DNA from: Thermoflexales bacterium
GTDB lineage: Bacteria; Chloroflexota; Anaerolineae; Fen-1058
DNA length: 5,077 nucleotides
Assembly: GCA_030834835.1 (NCBI GenBank)
Contig: JAUQXD010000263.1
Span: 1-5,077 of the forward strand
Direction: 5' to 3'
Shown: in pieces, positions 1-5,077 of the stretch
Position numbering within the stretch: position 1 is the first letter of the stretch
How the letters are laid out: each line of letters opens with the position of its first letter
Position numbers and translations under genes: made by a program
Notes under the pieces: model-generated
Told to the model about the DNA's origin: nothing
What the model saw: the letters and a program-made list of their open reading frames with translations, nothing else
Database searches by the model: none

Positions 1-851
1 GGGCGCGGTGCCTGCGCGCGACCGATCGATCCACTGAGCCCAACGAGTGAAGGTTGCTTATGGCCCAGATACGCCTCAATCACACGCGGATCATTTCGCA
101 CGAGGTCGGGCGTGCCTTCGGCAATCTTCTGCCCGTTGTCCATCACCATGACTCGATCGGACAGCTGCATCACCAGCGACAACTTGTGTTCGATCAGCAG
201 CATCGTCAGGCCGCGCTGCTTCAGCGTCGCTATGAAGTCCAACATCTCCGCCGTCTCGGTCGGGTTCATGCCCGCCGTCGGTTCGTCGAGCAACAAGAGT
301 CGCGGCTTCAGCGCCAGCGCGCGGGCCACTTCCAACCGGCGGCGATTGGCATACGACAGGCTGTATGCAGGTTGATGCAGCCGCGGCGTCAGGCGATTGC
401 CGAACAAAGCCACAATCTCTTCGGCTTCGCGGCGCAGATGTTGCTCCTCAACTCGCGCCGATGGCGATGGGAGCAACCCGCCGACCAATTCACCCACGAA
501 GCCCAGCGGCGAATGTGAGCGCGTGATGCGCCGACGCGCGTGTGCGCCAATCAGCACGTTATCGAGCACGCTTAAGTTGCCAAAGACGCGGCCATGCTGA
601 AACGTCCGCGCAATGCCGAACGCCGCAAATTGATCGGCGCGTAGACCCGCTAACGATTGGCCAGCAAATACGATCGTGCCGTGCGTGGATCGATCGAAGC
701 CCGTGATCAAATTGAACAATGTCGTCTTGCCCGCGCCGTTCGGTCCGATCACACTGACGGTTTCGCCGGCCTGCACCTCCAGGTCGACGCCATCGACCGC
801 GAGGACGCCATCAAAGTTGCGCGATAGTTGCCTGATTTCCAGAAGTGCCAT
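1..851 (-). CDS. livG: LivG-type ABC transporter ATP-binding protein, open at window edge (possible LivG-LivF fusion)
   Basis: This is the cytoplasmic ATPase subunit of a branched-chain amino acid type (HAAT) importer; it would hydrolyse ATP to drive the adjacent LivHM permease. I translated it by hand from the ATG at 851, giving 283 codons with no stop before the left edge. Motifs in order: Walker A GPNGAGKTT at residues 36-44; Q-loop glutamine at about 85 in ARTFQ; the LivG-type insert at about 102-150; signature LSYAN at 165-169, then RRRLEVARAL; Walker B LLLLDEP at 185-191; D-loop AGMNP; switch histidine H222 in LLIEHK. LivG proteins normally end near 255-265 residues, and the usual C-terminal EAYLG occurs at 259-263. 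Here the frame continues at least 20 residues through K-Q-P-S and a Gly/Ser/Pro/Ala-containing stretch, so it has a C-terminal tail or is joined to a second ATPase. The start is supported by a good Shine-Dalgarno. The signature differs from LSGGQ/LSYGQ. The family call is very secure; the transported substrate is not. Confidence 0.95.
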   Translation of the reverse strand, partial: MALLEIRQLSRNFDGVLAVDGVDLEVQAGETVSVIGPNGAGKTTLFNLITGFDRSTHGTIVFAGQSLAGLRADQFAAFGIARTFQHGRVFGNLSVLDNVLIGAHARRRITRSHSPLGFVGELVGGLLPSPSARVEEQHLRREAEEIVALFGNRLTPRLHQPAYSLSYANRRRLEVARALALKPRLLLLDEPTAGMNPTETAEMLDFIATLKQRGLTMLLIEHKLSLVMQLSDRVMVMDNGQKIAEGTPDLVRNDPRVIEAYLGHKQPSLVGLSGSIGRAQAPR

Positions 852-854
852 GCG

Positions 855-862
855 TCTTCCTT
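855..862 (-). promoter_or_regulatory. Ribosome binding site of the LivG gene
   Basis: On the coding strand this reads AAGGAAGA, with the AGGA core six bases before the ATG at 851-849. It decides the start of the ATPase gene, whose first residues MALLEIRQLS match the usual LivG opening. The palindromic repeat at 866-936 ends only three bases upstream of it, so a folded repeat could affect access to this site (inference). Confidence 0.7.
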
Positions 863-865
863 CTT

Positions 866-936
866 GATCCACTAAGGGCACGAAGGAACACTAAGTTGCT
901 TAGTATTCTTCGTGATCTTCGTGTGCTTCGTGGATC
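866..936. repeat. Imperfect palindrome of 9-nt CACGAAGNN units between LivHM and LivG
   Basis: The arms are 866-895 and 899-936 around a 3-base loop (TTG). The outermost 7 bp (GATCCAC/GTGGATC) and innermost 6 bp (ACTAAG/CTTAGT) pair perfectly. The outer 20 positions match at 17, and the right arm carries about 8 extra bases. Each arm is a short direct repeat. On the plus strand CTTCGTG begins at 908, 917 and 926, with a variant CTTAGTA at 899, an exact 9-nt period. The left arm has CACTAAG at 870, CACGAAG at 879 and CACTAAG at 889. It fills most of the 137-bp gap between the permease stop and the ATPase start. The remaining bases, 937-988, show no gene, convincing promoter or terminator. It is probably a dispersed intergenic element that folds in RNA. 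Confidence 0.8.
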
Positions 937-988
937 GATGTTTTATTCTCGAAAGGGTCTACGGCTCCGCGTCCTCAACGGTGATGCC

Positions 989-2824
989 CTACACTGTCCC
1001 CAGTAGCCCCTGCGGCCTGAAACGAATCATCAGCAACAAGACCAGACCATAGACCAGATACCGATAATCCACGAAGCCGCGAAACAACTCTGGCAGCACC
1101 GTCAACGTCACCGCGCCGACGATCGCGCCGAACAGGTTGCCCATGCCACCTAAGATCACCATCGTCAACACCAGAATCGAGGTGGAGTTGGTGAACGTCT
1201 CGTGATTGATGTAGGTGTACATGTGCCCCGTGAACGCGCCGCTGATGCCCGCAATAAACGCGCTTGCGGCAAAGACCAGCGCCTTGTAGCGATTGAGATT
1301 GATGCCATAGGCTTGCGCGGCCACATCGTCTTCGCGAATCGCGCGCCACGTGCGGCCCAACGGCGAGCGCATCAATCGCCACAAAATGAGCGCGGCGATC
1401 AACAATAGCGCCAGCGAATACCAGTAGATGTCGCGCGGCGCAGTGGCTTCCAGCCCAAAGATCGCGGGCGGCGCAATGTTAGTGATGCCCATCGCGCCGT
1501 TCGTCACGGCATCCCAGTTCAAGATCGCGGCGGCGACGATCTCGCCGATGCCGAGGGTGGCAATCGCCACGTAATGCGCGCGTAAGCGGAACGCAGGCAG
1601 TACCAGCAGCGTGCCTAATATCGCGGTGATGATGGCCGACGCGATCAGCGACACCTCGAACGGCCAGTGCAACCGCTGCGTGATCAACGCCGATGAATAC
1701 GCGCCGATCGCCAGAAAGCCCGCGTGCCCTAACGATGTTTGCCCCGCCGTGCCGGTGACCAGCGTCAAACTCAAGGCCACTAACCCCAGCAGCCACGCAT
1801 TCGTCAACACTTGCAGCGCATACGGGTCTTTGATCACCAGCGGCAGACTCAGCGCAGCAACCACCAGCGCAATCACGGCCCAGTTCGGCACGAAGACCGA
1901 TCGGGCGTTGGCGATGAACGTTCCGGTCAGTGGCTCAGGTGGCAGTTGTCGCTTTCGGCTGAAGAGGCCGTTCGGGCGCACGATCAGCACGACGATCAAA
2001 ATCACAAAGGCAAATAGATTGCGATAGGTTGCACCAAAGATCGCCACGCCGAAACTTTCGATCAGGCCCAGCGCCAGCCCGCCGACGACCGCTCCCGGCA
2101 CATTGCCCAGTCCGCCCAGCAAGTTCGCCGCAAAGCCTTTGACGCCCGCCTGAAAACTCATCGTCGGATAGACCGTGTTGAAATACAGGCCCACCAGCAG
2201 CCCCGCGATGCCGCCTAATATCGCCGCGATGGCGAACGCCGTTTGATTGACGCGATGCACATCCACGCCCATCTGCTGCGCCGCTTCGCGATCTTGCGCC
2301 GTGGCGCGCAGCGCCCAACCAAGTTTCGTGAAGCGCAAGAAGATGAACAGGATCGCCGCCGCGCCCAGACCGATGGCCGCGATCAACAGATCGATCGCGC
2401 CGATGCTGCCCCCACCGATCGGAATGCGCGTGCTCGACAGCGGATTGGGAAATGACTGCGGATTAGGTGTAAAGATCAGCTGCACTGCTTGATCGAGCAC
2501 AAAACTGATGCCGATCGTCGCAAGCAGCGGCGCGATGCGGGCCGAGTTCTGCAAGCGGCGCAAGCCAAAGCGTTCGATCAGCAAACCGAGTGTGCCGCAC
2601 ACCACCGCGACGATCAGCAGCGCGATCGGCAGTGGCAGCTGCGCGCGCGTGATGGCGACCCAGCCCACATACGCGCCGATCATGTAGACCGAGCCGTGCG
2701 CGAAGTTGATCAAATTGCCCACGCCGAAGATCAGCGCGAGGCCGACGGCGGTGAGCGCATAGATGTTGCCGATCACCAGACCGTTGATGGTTTGATCAAA
2801 AAACGTCCGCAGAAAACCATCCAT
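989..2824 (-). CDS. livHM: Fused LivH-LivM branched-chain amino acid type ABC permease
   Basis: This single 611-residue polypeptide contains both membrane halves of a HAAT-family importer, which are separate genes (about 300 aa each) in E. coli. The LivH half spans about 1-290, with the opening [22 protein letters not shown] and INFAHG at 39-44. A hydrophilic joint at about 286-312 ([13 protein letters not shown]) links to the LivM half at about 313-611, recognised by [16 protein letters not shown] at 361-376. Each half has the cytoplasmic loop expected to dock on an ATPase: [19 protein letters not shown] at about 169-187 and [19 protein letters not shown] at about 490-508. Each also has a late glycine motif, [14 protein letters not shown] at 236-249 and [13 protein letters not shown] at 558-570, so the halves are recognisable internal homologues. 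Both halves look complete. The ATG at 2824 gives a typical LivH N terminus, but I see no convincing Shine-Dalgarno before it; the region just upstream is occupied by a palindromic repeat. It probably works with the flanking receptor and LivG. The family assignment is very secure and the ligand unknown. Confidence 0.96.
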   Translation of the reverse strand: MDGFLRTFFDQTINGLVIGNIYALTAVGLALIFGVGNLINFAHGSVYMIGAYVGWVAITRAQLPLPIALLIVAVVCGTLGLLIERFGLRRLQNSARIAPLLATIGISFVLDQAVQLIFTPNPQSFPNPLSSTRIPIGGGSIGAIDLLIAAIGLGAAAILFIFLRFTKLGWALRATAQDREAAQQMGVDVHRVNQTAFAIAAILGGIAGLLVGLYFNTVYPTMSFQAGVKGFAANLLGGLGNVPGAVVGGLALGLIESFGVAIFGATYRNLFAFVILIVVLIVRPNGLFSRKRQLPPEPLTGTFIANARSVFVPNWAVIALVVAALSLPLVIKDPYALQVLTNAWLLGLVALSLTLVTGTAGQTSLGHAGFLAIGAYSSALITQRLHWPFEVSLIASAIITAILGTLLVLPAFRLRAHYVAIATLGIGEIVAAAILNWDAVTNGAMGITNIAPPAIFGLEATAPRDIYWYSLALLLIAALILWRLMRSPLGRTWRAIREDDVAAQAYGINLNRYKALVFAASAFIAGISGAFTGHMYTYINHETFTNSTSILVLTMVILGGMGNLFGAIVGAVTLTVLPELFRGFVDYRYLVYGLVLLLMIRFRPQGLLGTV

Positions 2825-2840
2825 GCTTGTTCACACTTCG

Positions 2841-2905
2841 ACCACGGATTACACAGATTTCACGGATAAAGTAGGCTAATCCGTGTCTGCCGTGTAATCC
2901 GTGGT
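2841..2905. repeat. Palindromic repeat of 9-nt CACGGATTA units between the URO-D gene and LivHM
   Basis: The arms 2841-2867 and 2879-2905 are each 27 nt and match at 22 of 27 positions as an inverted repeat; the outer 14 bp (ACCACGGATTACAC) and inner 7 bp (CACGGAT) are perfect. The loop is 2868-2878. Within the left arm the units start at 2843, 2852 and 2861 (CACGGATTA, CACAGATTT, CACGGATAA), an exact 9-nt period; the other arm repeats the pattern. It begins 9 bases after the URO-D stop and ends 16 bases before the permease ATG, so it occupies most of the 90-bp gap. It should fold into a stable RNA hairpin just upstream of a gene with a weak ribosome binding site. There is no U-run after the stem, so I do not call it an intrinsic terminator. 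It is probably a dispersed intergenic repeat. Confidence 0.85.
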
Positions 2906-2914
2906 TACGATTTC

Positions 2915-3961
2915 CTATGCAACCGCCGGCACCAGATCAGCGGCCAACCGCAGGGCGTGCAGATTCGCACTGGGCACATTGACGTTGGTGGCGCAGCCCG
3001 GCGTCAACAGGAAGCGCCGCCCACCCGTCGCCGCGATGGCTGCGCGCGCCTCTTTGATCACATCATCCGGCGAGCCGTATTGCAGCGGCCCGAGTTCATC
3101 GACGCCCCCCACGAGCGCTTGCAGGGTCAGATGACTGGCTTCGCCGACGGTGGGATTGTGCTGGCCTACCGCTGCCCAGTTGAGGGCGTGCACCGGATAT
3201 TTGATCGCGGTGTCGAAGTAGATGCGCGGCCCGCAGGTATGCAGCAGATTGAACGGCGCGCCCTGCACCGCGTGCAGTACCTCCAGATCGTAAGGCTTGC
3301 CAAATTCTTCGTACTCGGCTTCGGTCAAGACGGCTTCGCGCGCCAACTTCACGATGGCAAAGAACAGACCGCTCGCACCTGCCTCAACGGTGGCCGCCGA
3401 ATACTTGGCCAACGTCGCGGCGATGTTCTTCAACGCGGCATGCGCGCCCTGCGGGTTCTCACTCAGATAGTGGCGCAAACCGTCCACTTGCGCTTGCGTC
3501 GCGGCCTCGATCGAGTTGGTCTTCGGTCGCGCCACGAGGAAGGCCAGCACCGATAACGGCGAGAACACTGTTTGCAGGAAGTGTGCGCCGCCGATGCCCA
3601 ACTTGATCCGCCGCAGCAGCGACAGTTGTTCGGCAAACACGCCGCTGGTTCCCGATATTTCTTTGATCTTATCGAGATCGGCGGGCGAATTGATCGGGCC
3701 GTCGATCAGGCGCGGCAGCACCGAATCGTAGTGTTCGTAATCGTACCGATTGCCCCACGCTTCGGCGTAATACGTCGCGCGCGGATTTACTTTCAGCCAG
3801 TCCCAGTCGTAGTCAAAGAAATGCCGCAGGCTGACACGCGCTAGCGATTCGGGCTGGCGTTCCTCATCGATGAAGTGCCGCCACGCCGATACGGGCACGC
3901 GATCGATGGCTTCGCCTTTCAACGCCAGATCGACACGTTCACGTTTGGTGAGTTGAGTCAT
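2915..3961 (-). CDS. Uroporphyrinogen decarboxylase superfamily protein (COG0407), probably a methyltransferase-like paralogue
   Basis: This complete 348-residue cytoplasmic protein has no signal peptide or membrane segment and matches the URO-D/MtaA TIM-barrel family by its layout. It opens with [26 protein letters not shown] (residues 5-30), has KVNPRA at 57-62 followed by an aromatic-rich stretch, and ends with [20 protein letters not shown] at 318-337. The HemE arginine motif (RQAGRY-like) is absent, so haem synthesis is unlikely. H241-T-C243 in LLHTCGP and C323 in PGC reproduce the H-x-C...C zinc site, with about 80 residues between the cysteines, of methylcobalamin:coenzyme M methyltransferases (MtaA, MtbA). 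The expected role is therefore zinc-activated thiol or methyl-group chemistry on an unknown substrate. No corrinoid protein or partner methyltransferase is visible here. The start has a strong GGAGGA site. The gene lies between the receptor and permease genes of one transporter, which suggests its substrate is the imported solute or a product of it (inference). Family call strong; function open. Confidence 0.9.
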   Translation of the reverse strand: MTQLTKRERVDLALKGEAIDRVPVSAWRHFIDEERQPESLARVSLRHFFDYDWDWLKVNPRATYYAEAWGNRYDYEHYDSVLPRLIDGPINSPADLDKIKEISGTSGVFAEQLSLLRRIKLGIGGAHFLQTVFSPLSVLAFLVARPKTNSIEAATQAQVDGLRHYLSENPQGAHAALKNIAATLAKYSAATVEAGASGLFFAIVKLAREAVLTEAEYEEFGKPYDLEVLHAVQGAPFNLLHTCGPRIYFDTAIKYPVHALNWAAVGQHNPTVGEASHLTLQALVGGVDELGPLQYGSPDDVIKEARAAIAATGGRRFLLTPGCATNVNVPSANLHALRLAADLVPAVA

Positions 3962-3966
3962 GACTA

Positions 3967-3972
3967 TCCTCC
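3967..3972 (-). promoter_or_regulatory. Ribosome binding site of the URO-D family gene
   Basis: GGAGGA on the coding strand lies five bases before the ATG at 3961-3959. It is the strongest Shine-Dalgarno in the window and fixes the start of the 348-residue protein. It lies 14 bases downstream of the intercistronic hairpin at 3987-4020, so it remains single-stranded when that stem forms. Confidence 0.8.
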
Positions 3973-3986
3973 AAAGTAGGGTGTGG

Positions 3987-4020
3987 GGGCGTACACCGTC
4001 CGATCGGTTGGTGTACGCCC
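3987..4020 (-). promoter_or_regulatory. Perfect 11-bp hairpin after the receptor gene
   Basis: GGGCGTACACC at 3987-3997 is exactly complementary to GGTGTACGCCC at 4010-4020. The 12-base spacer contains CCGATCGG, which can add two further C-G pairs after a small mismatch. In transcription order the stem begins 14 bases after the receptor stop and is followed by CCACACCC rather than a U-run, so it is not a canonical Rho-independent terminator. In many importer operons a stem at this point protects the upstream message or causes partial termination, giving more receptor than permease. That role fits here but is inferred. A DNA-level operator with two-fold symmetry is the alternative. Confidence 0.7.
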
Positions 4021-4034
4021 GCCGGTGTGATCAC

Positions 4035-5077
4035 TTACTGCAGCGTCGGCTTGACGCCATCCCACGGCACGAACTGGCCGTCTTTCACGATCAATTGATT
4101 GAAGACCGGATTCTGCACGCGGCGTGTTTCCAGATCGAAGGTCACGCTGCCGTTGGTCACGCTGGGCACGTTCTTGAGTTTGGGCAGCGCATCGTGCACG
4201 CCCTGTCGCGTCGCGCCGCCAATCTCAATCGCTTTCGCGATCAGGACGATCGTGTCGTAGGCATGCACCGCGAAGAGATCAGGCTCTTCGTTGTAACGCG
4301 CCGTGTACTTCTCCACGAACGTCTTCACTTCCGGCCGCGGATCGGACGCGAGGAATTCACCCAGCACCAACGAGCCTTCCACCGCCGCGCCGCCGAGTTT
4401 GATGTAATCGGGCGATTGCAGCGAGCCGCCACCCACGATCGGTTGTGTGAGGCCCGCGTCACGCAGTTGCTGCGCGATCAACGCGCCATCGGCTTGATAC
4501 GAGATCAGCACGATACCGTCGGGCTGCGCGTCGCGGATGCGCGTGATGGCCGATCGGAAATCTTTCTCGTCGGGCAGATACGCTTCCGACGCCACGACCT
4601 CGCCGCCGATCTCTTTCACACGGCCCGACAAGAGATCGAAGGAGGTCTTGCCCCAATCGGTGTTGAGGTTGAGCACGGCGACCTTCTTCAAACCGAGCGT
4701 GGTCACGGCGAAATCGGCCAACAGGGGCGAAGCCTGCTTCTGCGTCACCGAGTTGCTCCACGTGTAGTCGCCGCCCGCTTTGGTGAAGTCGGGATGCGAG
4801 TTGGTGAAACCGAACTGCACCAGGCCCGCGCGTTGATAGATCTGCGAAGCCGCCATCGACGCGCCGCTGCTGAAGTCGCCGAGTTCGACAATGATGCGCG
4901 GATCGGCCACGAACTTCTGCGCCACCACGACCGATTGCTTGGGATCGCTCTGCGAATCTTCAAACACGTACTCGATCTTGCGGCCATTGACGCCGCCCGC
5001 GCCGTTGATCTCGTCCAGCGCCAGATCGAAGCCCTTCTTCCACTGCGCGCCGTAACGCGCATTGGGGCCGGTCAGCG
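4035..5077 (-). CDS. HAAT-family ABC transporter substrate-binding protein, 5' end beyond the window
   Basis: This is the extracytoplasmic receptor of the importer, with the type I periplasmic binding protein fold (Periplasmic_binding_6, LivJ/LivK-like). The frame is open to the right edge, giving 346 visible residues before TAA at 4037-4035. The visible part starts in the family's first strand-helix unit, LTGPNARYGAQ, then GFDLALDEINGAGGVNGRKIE; about 40-60 residues, including the secretion signal, should lie outside. A GTG at 4967 is an internal codon, not the start. Ligand-loop regions are recognisable: ELGDFSSGAS at visible residues 64-73 and FGFTNSHPDF at 88-97, corresponding to the LivJ serine and Ala/Thr loops, and TDWGKTS at about 139-145, where LivJ has a tyrosine. 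The later GGGSL segment lacks the glutamate LivJ uses for the ligand amino group, so an alpha-amino acid ligand is doubtful. It is the first gene seen in the cluster and is followed by a stable hairpin. Family very secure; ligand unknown. Confidence 0.94.
   Translation of the reverse strand, partial: LTGPNARYGAQWKKGFDLALDEINGAGGVNGRKIEYVFEDSQSDPKQSVVVAQKFVADPRIIVELGDFSSGASMAASQIYQRAGLVQFGFTNSHPDFTKAGGDYTWSNSVTQKQASPLLADFAVTTLGLKKVAVLNLNTDWGKTSFDLLSGRVKEIGGEVVASEAYLPDEKDFRSAITRIRDAQPDGIVLISYQADGALIAQQLRDAGLTQPIVGGGSLQSPDYIKLGGAAVEGSLVLGEFLASDPRPEVKTFVEKYTARYNEEPDLFAVHAYDTIVLIAKAIEIGGATRQGVHDALPKLKNVPSVTNGSVTFDLETRRVQNPVFNQLIVKDGQFVPWDGVKPTLQ

Noticed and set aside
54..518. 154-codon plus-strand frame
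   Set aside because: It is antisense to the LivG coding sequence, whose motifs are intact, and its composition is low-complexity Arg/Gln/His.
866..936. CRISPR array or tRNA-like structure
   Set aside because: The repeated units are 9 nt, abut without spacers and are mirrored in a palindrome; no cloverleaf can be drawn.
937..988. Promoter for LivG in the gap after LivHM
   Set aside because: A TTGAGG and an AT-rich GAGAAT stretch are present on the coding strand, but the spacing is about 22 bases and the match is poor.
1611..2027. 138-codon plus-strand frame and other frames opposite or out of phase with LivHM (975-1382, 1935-2318, 2489-2869)
   Set aside because: All overlap the continuous 611-residue permease frame and show no recognisable domain or ribosome binding site.
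2841..2905. Rho-independent terminator
   Set aside because: The stem is long, but no U-run follows it on the coding strand, and the downstream gene belongs to the same transporter.
2957..3556. 199-codon open frame on the plus strand opposite the URO-D gene
   Set aside because: It lies antisense to a well-recognised gene, is rich in Arg/Gln/His with no family motifs, and is typical of a GC-driven shadow frame.
2915..3961. Genuine HemE of haem biosynthesis
   Set aside because: The N-terminal RQAGRY-type motif is missing, and an H-x-C...C site typical of the methyltransferase branch is present.
4965..4967. GTG as the start of the receptor gene
   Set aside because: The same frame continues upstream with conserved family sequence (LTGPNARYGAQ and INGAGGVNGRKIE), so the true start is beyond the right edge.

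Overview
The window carries one minus-strand gene cluster for an ABC importer of the branched-chain amino acid family (HAAT/Liv type), with a uroporphyrinogen decarboxylase-fold gene placed inside it. In transcription order, from the right edge to the left, the genes are: a periplasmic-binding-protein type substrate receptor (5077 to 4035, N terminus outside the window); a COG0407/URO-D superfamily protein (3961 to 2915); a single-chain permease in which LivH and LivM are joined in one reading frame (2824 to 989, 611 aa); and a LivG-type ATPase (851 to 1, open to the window edge). The plus strand carries no gene I would defend.

The genes are co-oriented with gaps of 73, 90 and 137 bp, and every gap contains an inverted repeat. 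The first gap has a perfect 11-bp stem just after the receptor gene. The second has a 27-nt-arm palindrome built from 9-nt units of the form CACGGATTA. The third has a longer imperfect palindrome built from 9-nt units of the form CACGAAGNN. The last two differ in sequence but share one architecture, and they look like dispersed intergenic elements rather than parts made for this operon.

Functional reading: the receptor captures a small solute outside the membrane, LivHM forms both halves of the channel, and LivG (with a LivF partner that is either fused to it or just beyond the left edge) drives uptake. The URO-D family protein lacks the usual HemE N-terminal arginine motif but has an H-x-C...C arrangement, as in the zinc-dependent corrinoid methyltransferase branch (MtaA/MtbA type). 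This suggests the imported solute could be a methylated compound handled by that protein. The receptor also appears to lack the acidic residue that holds the alpha-ammonium group in LivJ, so the substrate need not be a branched-chain amino acid. Both points are inference.

Organism: moderately high GC (about 60% by eye), fused Liv components, a W-x-H-F type URO-D paralogue and 9-nt-period intergenic palindromes would fit a Chloroflexota member (Anaerolineae or Caldilineae-like). This is a guess from gene style, without a phylogenetic marker. The palindrome CGATCG is strongly over-represented across the window.
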